This document shows, piece by piece, positions 17,100 through 25,764 of a DNA stretch of 64,000 bases (its first letter is position 1; every line of letters begins with the position of its first letter). Source of the DNA: Thermobaculum sp042408415 (GTDB lineage Bacteria > Chloroflexota > Chloroflexia > Thermobaculales > Thermobaculaceae); NCBI GenBank assembly GCA_042408415.1, contig JBHORE010000096.1, positions 7,457-71,456 of the forward strand. Reading direction: 5' to 3'. The notes under the pieces were generated by a model, which did no database searches, had not been told where the DNA came from, and saw only the letters and a program-made list of their open reading frames with translations. The position numbers and the translations under genes were made by a program.

Positions 17100-18932
17100 A
17101 TGCAACAACTGCTGAAGCAATATGAGGTGAGGCTTATTTTCCCATCTTTGAATATAAAGATTACAATGCTATCTCTGCTTATGATGCCTTCCCTGTTGGC
17201 TTGCTCGATAAGCACGACTAGTAATTACTTGTCTTATAATCCTACTCCTGTCCCAACTTTGCCTATTCCTAAGATAGATCTGCGGGTAACTCCTACTGCT
17301 GTAGCTACTCCGTATCCCAATCCATCACCTGCCAGACAACCTATATCAACTGATATTCCACGCCGAACAAATAAATATGTTCCTCCTGTTCAGCAGGCAA
17401 CCGATATAGGGCTGGGAAATGTCTTTACTCAAAGTTTTGGCAGGTATATCCAGCCTGGAGGGGTTGTTCCAAGCACTATTTCGTGGGATTTCCAGTTGCA
17501 GGATAGAGTATTGCCTCAAGTTACCTTCCAGGATGGTGTCCTTGTTGCTGCTACCTACAATGGTGATGTCTATGGAATCGATGCGAATTCTGGTATGGAG
17601 CTTTGGACTACAAATATTGGTGCTAGCATACTCTTACCTCCTGAAACCAGTGATGGGATAGTCTTTCTTGTTACTACAAAGGGGCTTTATGCTCTTGATC
17701 ACTTTGATGGCCGTGTTCTTTGGCAGAAGGCGATAGTCTTAAGTAATGTAAATTATGCTGTTGCCTATAACCAGAGAGCTTATGTAATACTCCATAGAAA
17801 TGTGCTCTGCTTTGATCTTACTGGTGGTAATCTTCTCTGGCAAAAGGAATTTCAGAGCGATGCATTTGGAGCTCCTGTAATAAGTAGAGATAACTACTTG
17901 GTAATGCCCTTATCTAACGGCTTAATAATGTTCGACTCAAATGGTAAACAGATTTGGAAGACTCAGAAGGTGAGACCACTGTCTAATGCAACGATAGTAA
18001 TGGGAAATAAAGAGGTCTTTGTTCCCGCTGATGGCAACTACATAACTTCGGTTTCTCTGAATAACGGTGAGATCAGCCAACAGAGACATTTTGAGCTTAC
18101 TCCGAGAGATTTGATGCTTTATAGGTCATATTTGTTAGCAATTACTATTGGGAACGGAGAAACGCATATACTGAGGTACGATTTGGAAAACAACAGGCTT
18201 CAAAGAGATCTAAAACTAAGGGGGGTAGACTACGTCTCTGCTTCTCTATCGGGCGATAGGCTTTATTTGGTTGGGAAGAATGATTTGTACTCTATTGATC
18301 TCCCAGACTTGTCTGTGGACTGGAAGTATAACCTCAGAGGGCAAGCCATAGGCATCCCAATAGTAGTACGGAACTCACTCTACATGATAGTTGACGATAA
18401 GATAGTTGCTTTCAATAAGCGCAAGATTAGTAATAACTTACCTGAGGTTTCTTCTTCCTACATGAAAGTTGATGACATCGGAGATGTGCGAGAGCGTAGA
18501 TTGAATTTTGCGGATATTGAAGCCGCAGGAGCACAATTTATTGATAAGTTCGGGCACAAAGGGATTCTCTTTGAAATGAAGACTCCTGATACCTCAAATA
18601 AATCTTCATCCTTAAGCTCAGTCTTTGCCTTTGATTACACGGATGATGGGCAGATAGATGTCTACGTTTTTGTTAGTCGTAAAGAGGCAATTATGGAGAT
18701 GAAGACGTATGTAGAAAACGGCGATCAGTTTAAGATAGTCAATAATGCCCTACCTTTTGAAAATGCTCACGGAGATGTGAAGGTATTTGTCCCCCTACAA
18801 CCTTTCTTGTCTCCTCAGGAGTTAGAGATCCCTATAAACTGGTACGCTTATACCTATGTGGGCGACTTGCCCGCTCAAGACTTTGTAAATGATAATGGCG
18901 AATTGTTTCGATTGATGCCAAAAGGTAACTAG
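17100..18932 (+). CDS. PQQ-like beta-propeller lipoprotein
   Basis: A 610-residue exported lipoprotein. A signal segment ends at LLAC (C35), then a Pro/Thr-rich linker (residues ~45-100), then a propeller with blades of the form VYGIDANSGMELWTTNI, LYALDHFDGRVLWQKAI and VLCFDLTGGNLLWQKEF. These are PQQ-repeat (BamB-like) blades, generally protein-binding rather than PQQ-binding. The last ~120 residues are a separate domain. Its role is unknown. No convincing ribosome binding site precedes ATG 17100; an internal ATG at 17166 would leave too short a signal peptide. Confidence 0.75.
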   Translation: MQQLLKQYEVRLIFPSLNIKITMLSLLMMPSLLACSISTTSNYLSYNPTPVPTLPIPKIDLRVTPTAVATPYPNPSPARQPISTDIPRRTNKYVPPVQQATDIGLGNVFTQSFGRYIQPGGVVPSTISWDFQLQDRVLPQVTFQDGVLVAATYNGDVYGIDANSGMELWTTNIGASILLPPETSDGIVFLVTTKGLYALDHFDGRVLWQKAIVLSNVNYAVAYNQRAYVILHRNVLCFDLTGGNLLWQKEFQSDAFGAPVISRDNYLVMPLSNGLIMFDSNGKQIWKTQKVRPLSNATIVMGNKEVFVPADGNYITSVSLNNGEISQQRHFELTPRDLMLYRSYLLAITIGNGETHILRYDLENNRLQRDLKLRGVDYVSASLSGDRLYLVGKNDLYSIDLPDLSVDWKYNLRGQAIGIPIVVRNSLYMIVDDKIVAFNKRKISNNLPEVSSSYMKVDDIGDVRERRLNFADIEAAGAQFIDKFGHKGILFEMKTPDTSNKSSSLSSVFAFDYTDDGQIDVYVFVSRKEAIMEMKTYVENGDQFKIVNNALPFENAHGDVKVFVPLQPFLSPQELEIPINWYAYTYVGDLPAQDFVNDNGELFRLMPKGN

Positions 18933-18997
18933 ATGGTTGAGAATTCATTGTAATTTTTGCAATTATTATTATCGTTAATGTATTTCTAGCTACTGAT

Positions 18998-19010
18998 GTG
19001 TATACTACAC
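18998..19010. promoter_or_regulatory. Candidate operator over the XRE promoter
   Basis: GTGTA-TAC-TACAC is a perfect 5-bp inverted repeat with a 3-bp centre. It overlaps a TATACT hexamer (19001-19006) that could be the -10 box of the XRE-family gene 47 bp downstream. Autoregulation is a reasonable guess. Confidence 0.3.
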
Positions 19011-19056
19011 AGTATGTAGGGATGATGATCACTTATTACTAAGGTGGTGCATTGTA

Positions 19057-19479
19057 ATGGCTCAGCATCATGAAGATTATGGCAGAGAATACGAAAGCCC
19101 TTCTCTTAGCAAAGCTATAAATGACATCATGAGAACTCGTGGAATGACGGCTACCCAAGTAGCCGCGAACATGAAATCCGGGCGTAATAGGGCTACTCTT
19201 TACAGGATACTAAGCGGCGCAACTCAGGACCCTAAGATTAGTACTTTTATAGATATTTGCCAAGCGCTGGAAGTTAGTCCAATTGAAGTACTCCAGTTAG
19301 CTGGTATGGCTGATCATAAGCCTAGAGATACTGATCTTTTGGATATAAGGATGCGCCAAATATTTAGACGCATACAAAACCTACCATATAATCTTAGGAA
19401 ACTGGCGGTATCTCAAATCGGTGCGCTAACAGATGCGATCTACGATCATTTGCAGCGGCAGGAGAATAAAGGTAGTTGA
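19057..19479 (+). CDS. XRE-family transcriptional regulator
   Basis: A 140-residue DNA-binding protein. Residues ~16-73 form a Cro/C1 helix-turn-helix: MTATQVAANMKSGRNRATLYRILSG is helix 2-turn-helix 3, followed by ISTFIDICQALEVSPIEVLQLA. The C-terminal ~60 residues (RMRQIFRRIQNLPYNLRK...) are helical and may dimerise. ATG follows AAGGTGGTGCATTGTA. The gene is isolated between a lipoprotein and a convergent unknown gene; a small palindrome overlaps its likely promoter. Confidence 0.85.
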   Translation: MAQHHEDYGREYESPSLSKAINDIMRTRGMTATQVAANMKSGRNRATLYRILSGATQDPKISTFIDICQALEVSPIEVLQLAGMADHKPRDTDLLDIRMRQIFRRIQNLPYNLRKLAVSQIGALTDAIYDHLQRQENKGS

Positions 19480-20073
19480 TTAGTTGTAGTACCCCATCTT
19501 TTGCAGGTGCCATCTTGTTAGCCACATTCCGGTCTCGAAAAAGCCGTAAACTCGCCTGGCTTTCTCTGGTTCCCACGAGCTGGCAGGAGTGTTAACCGCT
19601 GCTGACCAAATTGCGCTTGCCAGCTCATTCACCCTCTCCCTAAACTCTAAAGGTGTTCTAGGGATCTTTATATCAACATAAGACTTATTGCCTGGAAAAC
19701 TTATTATACTCTTAGGCAATTTAGGTATATAAGCAAAGACAACCTGAGCGTGCTGGAAGGCCATGATTTTTTGGAGGTCTGGTGGAAGTATCTGCTTAGA
19801 TGGTGTATCTGGGTCTTTGCTTATAGCTATGATGTCAGAGGGATCCAAGATATAAGGCAGCTCACTCTTTGGTACATACTCGGTACGCATAGCCCACTTG
19901 TATCCGGTCTGAATATCGTCTATGTGTGACAGGGTAACAGTTGCAAGATAGTTGACTTCGTCTCTGCCCAATGTTTCATCCTGTACTATGAAGTGCATGA
20001 ATGCCCTGTGAGTTCTTGCGAAGACTTGATGAATCTTAACGATCTCCGATATGGCACGCTCTCCCTTCAACAT
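19480..20073 (-). CDS. Unknown 197-residue protein
   Basis: I do not recognise this family. The ATG at 20071-20073 follows GGAGG at eight bases; a TTG at 20088 would lie within that ribosome binding site region and is less likely. The sequence is soluble, with a helical start (GERAISEIVKIHQVFARTHRAFMHFIVQ), a central ILDPSDIIAISKDPDTPS stretch, a strand-rich middle (VVFAYIPKL, SYVDIKI), and a helical Trp/Arg-rich end (FFETGMWLTRWHLQKMGYYN). No catalytic motif is evident. A good minus-strand promoter lies at 20113-20141. It converges directly with the XRE gene. Confidence 0.7.
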   Translation of the reverse strand: MLKGERAISEIVKIHQVFARTHRAFMHFIVQDETLGRDEVNYLATVTLSHIDDIQTGYKWAMRTEYVPKSELPYILDPSDIIAISKDPDTPSKQILPPDLQKIMAFQHAQVVFAYIPKLPKSIISFPGNKSYVDIKIPRTPLEFRERVNELASAIWSAAVNTPASSWEPEKARRVYGFFETGMWLTRWHLQKMGYYN

Positions 20074-20112
20074 CTTCCCAACCTCCAAACGAATGGACAG
20101 AGGAATGCTCTA

Positions 20113-20141
20113 TCTATAATCTATATACATAAATTTGTCAG
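20113..20141 (-). promoter_or_regulatory. Sigma-70-type promoter for the unknown 197-residue gene
   Basis: On the minus strand CTGACA (20141-20136) and TATAGA (20118-20113) are separated by 17 bp. Transcription would start near 20106, giving a leader of about 33 nt with GGAGG before ATG 20073. Confidence 0.5.
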
Positions 20142-20203
20142 AGATTACGAAAGAAAAAAGCTTTTATCAACTTCATGTATATATTTGTTACCATTGAGTA
20201 AGA

Positions 20204-21541
20204 ATGTGTATCGACGACCTATTCCCTCAAACGACTGAATATAAGAAGTCTCTCCAGGAGCGTTGGCCTGCGCGAGTGGCTATGCTTAGCATCCATACTA
20301 GCCCTCTTGCTGTTCCTGGCAGCCGAGATGTAGGAGGAATGAACGTTTATGTGCTTCGCTTATCAAGAGAGCTAGCATCTAGGGGCATCAAGGTAGATGT
20401 TTTTACTAGATGGAATAACCCAGACGATCCTTTGATTCAAGAAATAACTGATGGCTTTAGAGTAATAAACGTCAGAAGTGGGCCTCCTAGGGGCATCAGC
20501 CGTGAATCCCTTTACAAGATCAGAGATGATATAGCTCAATCAATAATTACCTTTGCTGAAAATGAAGGGGTAGAGTACGACGTCTTGCACACCCATTACT
20601 GGATATCTGGTGTTGTGGGGCTAGGCTTTGTGACAAAATGGAGTATTCCTTGGCTTCATATGTCACACACGTTGGGACTGATAAAGAACAAGTACCGGGG
20701 GCCTAATCAGCCAGAGGAATCTCTCCTAAGGCTAAGAGCAGAAGATATGGTGTTGAAGTCCGTAGATGGTGTGATAGCTGCTAACAACATAGAAAGGGCA
20801 GAGATTGTCAATCATTACCAGGTACCAGTTGAAAAAGTTTACGTAGCTCCATGTGGAGTTGATCTAGCTTTGTTCTCGCCGGGAGATAAAACTGAGGCCA
20901 GGCAAAGGCTTGGCATTGATGTGAACGTCCCGCTTGTATTGTATGTTGGGAGAATAGAACCGCTGAAGGGGCTGGACGTGCTTATAAGGGCCTTTGCTGT
21001 TTTGAAGGCTGATATTGGTAACGCCCAGCTTATGATAGTTGGCGGGACCAAAGATAAAAGCGATAGAGAAACTGCTGCAGAGATTCGTAGGCTTAGGGCT
21101 TTAGCCTCGTCTTTGGGTGTACTTGGTGATGTGATTTTCTGTGGTCCAAAGCCCCAGGAAGAGCTGCCTTATTATTATAGATCTGCAGATACCTGTGTGG
21201 TCTCGTCTTACTATGAGAGCTTTGGAATGGCAGCTCTGGAGGCCATAGCGTGTGGCATCCCTGTAGTAGCCTCGCGAGTTGGCGGTTTGCAATCTACAGT
21301 GAGAGATGGTCACAATGGCTTTTTAGTACCAGCCGGAGATCATGTGAAGCTTGCCGCAGCTATACACAGGATACTTTCCGCTCCGGAGCTCAGAAGTACA
21401 ATGGCTATGCATGCTCATAAGAGGGCTCAGAGGTTCTCTTGGGTAAGGGTCGGTGATCATAACTTAGCTATCTACCATGATGTATGCGCGCGCAAGAATG
21501 CTTCTAATTATGGATTAGATGCAGCGGAGCTGCAGATCTGA
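20204..21541 (+). CDS. Family 4 glycosyltransferase
   Basis: A 445-residue GT-B enzyme. The N-domain begins VAMLSIHTSPLAVPG...GGMNVYVLRLSRELA, typical of the sucrose-phosphate synthase/MshA branch. The C-domain has YVGRIEPLKGLDVLIRAF and the nucleotide-sugar motif ESFGMAALEAIACG, including the E-x7-E pair. It is a retaining transferase, probably using a UDP- or GDP-sugar; the acceptor cannot be told. The ATG at 20204 has only weak ribosome-binding sequence, so the start is uncertain. A palindrome at 21528-21566 ends the gene. Confidence 0.87.
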   Translation: MCIDDLFPQTTEYKKSLQERWPARVAMLSIHTSPLAVPGSRDVGGMNVYVLRLSRELASRGIKVDVFTRWNNPDDPLIQEITDGFRVINVRSGPPRGISRESLYKIRDDIAQSIITFAENEGVEYDVLHTHYWISGVVGLGFVTKWSIPWLHMSHTLGLIKNKYRGPNQPEESLLRLRAEDMVLKSVDGVIAANNIERAEIVNHYQVPVEKVYVAPCGVDLALFSPGDKTEARQRLGIDVNVPLVLYVGRIEPLKGLDVLIRAFAVLKADIGNAQLMIVGGTKDKSDRETAAEIRRLRALASSLGVLGDVIFCGPKPQEELPYYYRSADTCVVSSYYESFGMAALEAIACGIPVVASRVGGLQSTVRDGHNGFLVPAGDHVKLAAAIHRILSAPELRSTMAMHAHKRAQRFSWVRVGDHNLAIYHDVCARKNASNYGLDAAELQI

Positions 21542-21566
21542 CTGTACATGTGCCAGATCTGCAGCT
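21528..21566. terminator. 13-bp perfect convergent hairpin
   Basis: AGCTGCAGATCTG (21528-21540) and CAGATCTGCAGCT (21554-21566) are exact complements with a 13-nt loop. The left arm overlaps the last codons of the glycosyltransferase. No U-tract follows. Confidence 0.65.
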
Positions 21567-21568
21567 TC

Positions 21569-21973
21569 CTACCCAGCGCTATTTCTAGAGGTAGCGTCCT
21601 TTATAGCTATATGAAGGGCCTCGGTAGCATAGTTCGCGCAATAAAGTTTATCCTTTGGTAGTCCACCAAGGGCTTCTAGTAGCATATGTGAAGTTATTGC
21701 TTCAGCTTCCTTAAGGGTCTTTCCCTTTGCTAGCTCGGTTACCATAGAAGCCGAAGCTATAGTAGCGCTGCATCCGAACGCTCTGAACCTGATATCTTCT
21801 ATAAACCCATTTGAACATCTGAGGGTTATCTGAATCATTATCTGTCCTTTCTCCTGATCCCCGGCTGTACCAGCCCCTGTAGCATCTGGGATGATACCTA
21901 CGTTTCTAGGATGCAGATAATGATCTATTGCTATATCGGTGTATTCGTGCTTGTTCTGGATATTCTCCTGCAT
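21569..21973 (-). CDS. IscU/NifU-like iron-sulfur scaffold, atypical
   Basis: A 134-residue IscU-fold protein: HPRNVG near the start, IEDIRFRAFGCSATIASASMVTEL (C68), and DKLYCANYATEAL (C112). In canonical IscU/SufU the first ligand segment reads ACGD; here it is QEKGQ, so both that cysteine (K42 in its place) and the neighbouring aspartate are absent. The conserved His before the third Cys is Tyr 111. Two of three cluster cysteines remain. It may be a carrier with altered cluster chemistry. It follows the P5C dehydrogenase gene by one base. Confidence 0.8.
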   Translation of the reverse strand: MQENIQNKHEYTDIAIDHYLHPRNVGIIPDATGAGTAGDQEKGQIMIQITLRCSNGFIEDIRFRAFGCSATIASASMVTELAKGKTLKEAEAITSHMLLEALGGLPKDKLYCANYATEALHIAIKDATSRNSAG

Positions 21974-21974
21974 G

Positions 21975-23561
21975 CTAATCTTCTACTACAGTCCTGCTTT
22001 GCTCCCTCATGAATTGTTGCACGTAATATGGTCCAAGTGCTCCCTTGCCTGTGGATCCGCTGGCTTTCCATCCAACAAAGCTTTGGCTACCGGGCCAAGC
22101 CCCAGTGGTTGCTCCTCCGCTCCTGTTAGCGTAAACCACGCCAGCCTCTATATGATCAAAGAAGTAATCTATCTCAGCTTGGTCTTCGCTGAAGATACCT
22201 GCACAGAGGCCGTATTCGGTATCATTGGCTAGGTTCACAGCTTCCTCAATGGTATCAACCTTAACTAGTGCTACTAGAGGCACGAACAACTCTTCCTTGA
22301 TTATCCTGTGGTTCTGAGGTAGATCAGCTACGATACAAGGCTCCACGAAGTGGCCCCTCTCCATGCCACTGTTCTGTATTCTGTGGCCACCAAACAAAAC
22401 TTTGCCGTCTACAGACGCCTCTTCTACTGCTGATAAGTACTTATCCACTGCTCGCTCGTCGATCAAAGGTCCCATGAAGACATCTCTTTGCCTGGGATCT
22501 CCCACTAAGACCTCAGCAGTACGCTCCAGTAGCTTATCTACAAGTTGATCATATACATCCGAGAATACGTATACCCGTGAGCATGCCGAGCATTTCTGTC
22601 CTGTGTAGCCGAAGGCTGACCTGACTATACCCTCAACAGCCTTAGATAGATTTGCCTTTGACGTAACGATCGTAGGGTTCTTGCCTCCCATCTCAGCTAC
22701 ACAGGGTCTGGCGTATGGGTAGCTGAATTTCCTCATAAGATGTAGTCCAACATCTTTAGATCCAGTGAATGCTAACCCGGATATCTTGGGATTGTCCGAT
22801 AGCTGTTCTCCTATCGTACTGCCAGAGCCGACAACGAAATTCAGTACTCCAGATGGTAGACCAGCCTCTTCGAACATTCTATACACCTCTAGGCCACTAA
22901 GAGCTGTGGCAGAGGCGGGCTTGAATACGGCAGTGTTACCCGATACCAGTACGCCGGCTAGCATACCAGTAGATAGAGCCATCGGGAAATTAAATGGGCT
23001 TATAACCGCCCATACCCCGTATGGTCTTAGAATAGACTTGTTATTTTCATTAGGGATTATCCTTCTCATCTCTCTCACGAACCCGTGGTTCTCTTCCATC
23101 TGGTCACAATACCACGAGATGAGATCAGCGGCCTCCTCTACTTCTCCTAGAGCTTCCATTCTGGTCTTACCAGCTTCTACTGATAGCACAGCAGCTAGCT
23201 CGAATTTGTTGTCCCGGAAGTTAGAGGCAGCTCGCCTGAGAATGTTTACTCTCTCCTGATAATTCATGCTCCCCCAGATCTTGAAAGCTTCCGCGGCCGC
23301 ATCCACGGCTTGTGACACTTGGTCACTCGTGGCCTCGTTGAATATAGCTACCAGTATATCTGTATCTATAGGAGATCGAACTTCTAGCGTCTTACCTCGG
23401 CCGTCGATTCTTTGACCGTTAATTGCTATTGGATAGTGCTTTCCAAGCTTCTGTGGAATATGCTTTTGAGCTTCTTCATAATGAGCATGAAGGATCTCTA
23501 GTTGATCCTGCGGAATCGCTGCATATGTTACCTTGGGTACTTTCACTGAGGACTGTTGCAT
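21975..23561 (-). CDS. rocA: 1-pyrroline-5-carboxylate dehydrogenase
   Basis: A 528-residue aldehyde dehydrogenase. The nucleophile is C324 in GYTGQKCSACSR and the general base E290 in VAEMGGKNP. SPFNFPMALSTGM and LAFTGSKDVGLHLM are the NAD-binding and cofactor loops. The long N-terminal extension and KCSACSR motif place it among P5C dehydrogenases, which oxidise glutamate semialdehyde to glutamate in proline and arginine breakdown. No proline dehydrogenase is adjacent. ATG follows CAGGAGGTTAAAATC. Confidence 0.88.
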   Translation of the reverse strand: MQQSSVKVPKVTYAAIPQDQLEILHAHYEEAQKHIPQKLGKHYPIAINGQRIDGRGKTLEVRSPIDTDILVAIFNEATSDQVSQAVDAAAEAFKIWGSMNYQERVNILRRAASNFRDNKFELAAVLSVEAGKTRMEALGEVEEAADLISWYCDQMEENHGFVREMRRIIPNENNKSILRPYGVWAVISPFNFPMALSTGMLAGVLVSGNTAVFKPASATALSGLEVYRMFEEAGLPSGVLNFVVGSGSTIGEQLSDNPKISGLAFTGSKDVGLHLMRKFSYPYARPCVAEMGGKNPTIVTSKANLSKAVEGIVRSAFGYTGQKCSACSRVYVFSDVYDQLVDKLLERTAEVLVGDPRQRDVFMGPLIDERAVDKYLSAVEEASVDGKVLFGGHRIQNSGMERGHFVEPCIVADLPQNHRIIKEELFVPLVALVKVDTIEEAVNLANDTEYGLCAGIFSEDQAEIDYFFDHIEAGVVYANRSGGATTGAWPGSQSFVGWKASGSTGKGALGPYYVQQFMREQSRTVVED

Positions 23562-23586
23562 GATTTTAACCTCCTGCTTGACTTAT

Positions 23587-24279
23587 CTACTGTTTTTTAT
23601 AACGACTAGCAAGCATATGTGCTCGGCGTGTAGGTTCAGGCAATCTGTATTTGGTAGTCATCTTCAATACTAGCTCCACAGCCTGTTCGAGGCTTATCAT
23701 ATTACCTACTGATACGTACACAGGTTTCACTCCAGGCTTGGTTCTGACTGCAGCCCCAAGCACTTCACTTCCTAAAGTTATAGGCTTCCAATCTCCCTTG
23801 TTGTCCCCTGGTTCCTCAGCATTGCCGATCAGCAAGCTTTTTGCCACTCCTATGGAAGGCTTTCTTAGTATCAGTCCAATGTGACAGGCTATACCAAATC
23901 TTCTAGGGTGGGCCTTGCCATGCCCGTCTATCATGATGACGTCTGGTTTTGCTTTGAGAGAATTGTATGCCCTAAGGATTACTGGTGCTTCTCGAAATGC
24001 CAGCAGCCCTGGTATGTATGGCATGGTTACGGGCATGTCTTCAAGTATCTCTTCGACAGTCTCCATTGTGCTTGACTCTATTACAACAGCCGCAGCCCTG
24101 GCGTTATTTGGGAAACTGAGGTCGAAGCCACCAACGGTAGCAGGAGGGATATCTAGTGGAGACTCTGTTATATATCTGCTAGCCTTGATTTGTAACCTTA
24201 TAGCTTCTTTCGGATCTATATGGGTGCTTCGTAATTTATTTATAAGATCTTCCAGTTCTTTATCTTTGCTTGAAATCAT
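23587..24279 (-). CDS. nfi: Endonuclease V
   Basis: A 230-residue DNA repair nuclease that nicks near deaminated bases such as inosine. Motifs match the family: VGGFDLSF (D53), MPYIPGLLAFREAPV (Y88-P90 wedge and E97), IDGHGKAHPRRFGIACHIG (D118). The metal-binding acids are all present. The ATG at 24277-24279 lacks a ribosome binding site; a TTGCGC-17 bp-TAACAT pair on the minus strand (24314-24286) would start transcription at about the ATG itself, suggesting a leaderless mRNA. It is head-to-head with the recombinase gene. Confidence 0.9.
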   Translation of the reverse strand: MISSKDKELEDLINKLRSTHIDPKEAIRLQIKASRYITESPLDIPPATVGGFDLSFPNNARAAAVVIESSTMETVEEILEDMPVTMPYIPGLLAFREAPVILRAYNSLKAKPDVIMIDGHGKAHPRRFGIACHIGLILRKPSIGVAKSLLIGNAEEPGDNKGDWKPITLGSEVLGAAVRTKPGVKPVYVSVGNMISLEQAVELVLKMTTKYRLPEPTRRAHMLASRYKKQ

Positions 24280-24305
24280 ATTTGGATGTTATTACTTTGT
24301 TTGAT

Positions 24306-25247
24306 ATGGCGCAAGAAGAAAAAGAGCTGAGAAGTAGCGTGCAAGATTTTCTAGACTATTGTCTAGTTGAGGAGGGTTTATCCCCAGCTAGCGTGAGAAC
24401 ATATCAGCAAGTCCTCTATGCTCTTGTAGATTGGCTAGAGCTGCGATTGCAATCTAAGGTCTACACTTCAGACCTGGACAAACGGTCTGTGAAAGCATGG
24501 CAGAGATACCTGGTCGTAGAGAAGCAGTTGGATGATGACACATACGTTAAGTACATTTCTGCTTTGCGAAGCTTTGTTAACTACCTCCATGATGAGGACT
24601 TGACCTCTCTCACACGAGACGACATCAAGTTGCCAAAGAGTCATATGGATGTATCCTCGATCAAGGCTTTATCGGTCGATGATGTTAGGGCACTACTGAT
24701 GGCCCCAGACCCCTCTACTCCTTGGGGCAAACGAGATAGAGCTCTACTTGCGCTGCTGTACTGTACCGGGATGAGGATAGCTGAGCTATGCTCCTTGAAT
24801 AGAGATCAGCTTCCATTGGAGCATCTATGTGAGGACGAGATACTTGAGGTATCTATTATAGGTAAAGGTAGAAAGCCACGGGTGGTCTTTGTTGATGCTG
24901 TAGCTCAGAGATTGCTTAAGGAATATCTACAACTGAGAACTGACGAAAATCCTGCGTTGTTTGTATCTTTCAAGGGTCCAACTGCTGAGGATAGGCTGAC
25001 CCCTAGAGCCATCCAGATGTCAATAAAGAAGTATGCCAAAAAGGTTGGACTCAAGACTATCCCCACACCCCATACTATGCGACATACTTTTGCTGTGCAT
25101 AAATTGCAGGGTGGTGCTGACACGCGCATAGTACAAGCCTTCCTCGGACACTCGAGCCTGGCAACTACCCAAAGGTATACAAGAGTCACTGATCGCTACC
25201 TCCGCGAGAGCTACGAGCGTACTCATATCCCGGCTGATCTTGACTAG
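24306..25247 (+). CDS. Tyrosine recombinase (XerC/XerD-like)
   Basis: A 313-residue site-specific recombinase. Residues ~8-95 form the SAM-like core-binding domain. The catalytic domain carries the Arg of YCTGMRIAELCSLN, then HTMRHTFAVHKLQ (H-x-x-R), LGHSSLATTQRYTR (His and nucleophile Tyr). Length suits chromosome-dimer resolution enzymes or a stand-alone integrase; no phage genes surround it, so a housekeeping Xer role is likely. I prefer ATG 24306; a TTG at 24270 would overlap nfi. Neither has a good ribosome binding site. Confidence 0.85.
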   Translation: MAQEEKELRSSVQDFLDYCLVEEGLSPASVRTYQQVLYALVDWLELRLQSKVYTSDLDKRSVKAWQRYLVVEKQLDDDTYVKYISALRSFVNYLHDEDLTSLTRDDIKLPKSHMDVSSIKALSVDDVRALLMAPDPSTPWGKRDRALLALLYCTGMRIAELCSLNRDQLPLEHLCEDEILEVSIIGKGRKPRVVFVDAVAQRLLKEYLQLRTDENPALFVSFKGPTAEDRLTPRAIQMSIKKYAKKVGLKTIPTPHTMRHTFAVHKLQGGADTRIVQAFLGHSSLATTQRYTRVTDRYLRESYERTHIPADLD

Positions 25248-25359
25248 TTTTTGAAGGAACACCACCAACCGGAAATCTATCCTCGAATATTTTAAAATTT
25301 TTGATTAATTACTTGGATTTATTAATTGATTGATATATAATCTTATGGAGGTGATCTGA

Positions 25360-25740
25360 GTGAGAAAAATTCTAGAAAGATGTCCTACTTGTGGTGGCCA
25401 ATTGATCATAAGAGAGGTGAGGTGTGTAGACTGCGGGACCGAGGTTAGAGCCGAGTACAGGCAGTGTGACTTTTGCTCGCTAACAGATGAGCAAGCAACC
25501 TTCCTCAAGATATTTGTAACTTCGAGAGGTAATCTTAGTGAGGTAGAGAAGCGCCTTGGCATAAGCTACCCAACTGTGCGCTCTAAGCTGGAGGAGATAG
25601 TGAACGTTTTGACCAGGGCAGAAAATCAGCCTTTGAAGAGGGAATCTGCTAAATCTTCCCGGCGCAGCATTCTAGATGCTGTTGCACGAGGCGAGATAAG
25701 CCCCGAAGAAGCCCTGAGCAAGTTGAGATCTACTCAGTAG
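25360..25740 (+). CDS. DUF2089-domain protein with zinc ribbon
   Basis: A 126-residue protein with two zinc-binding CxxC pairs at the start (CPTCGG and CVDCGT), a further CDFC, then the DUF2089 helical domain containing RGNLSEVEKRLGISYPTVRSKLEEI, which resembles a helix-turn-helix. The C-terminus has SILDAVARGEISPEEALSKL, a motif that recurs at the end of the DUF4097 protein two genes downstream. GTG 25360 follows GGAGGTGATCTGA, a near-perfect anti-16S match. It is likely the regulator of this three-gene operon. Confidence 0.83.
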   Translation: MRKILERCPTCGGQLIIREVRCVDCGTEVRAEYRQCDFCSLTDEQATFLKIFVTSRGNLSEVEKRLGISYPTVRSKLEEIVNVLTRAENQPLKRESAKSSRRSILDAVARGEISPEEALSKLRSTQ

Positions 25741-25764
25741 TGGGATTACCTGAAGGAGGGGGAA

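Noticed and set aside
22765..23259. 164-residue plus-strand frame
   Set aside because: Antisense to P5C dehydrogenase; no ribosome binding site.
24306..25247. Integrase marking a mobile island
   Set aside because: No att-like repeats, tRNA gene or phage genes flank it, and base composition looks like its neighbours.
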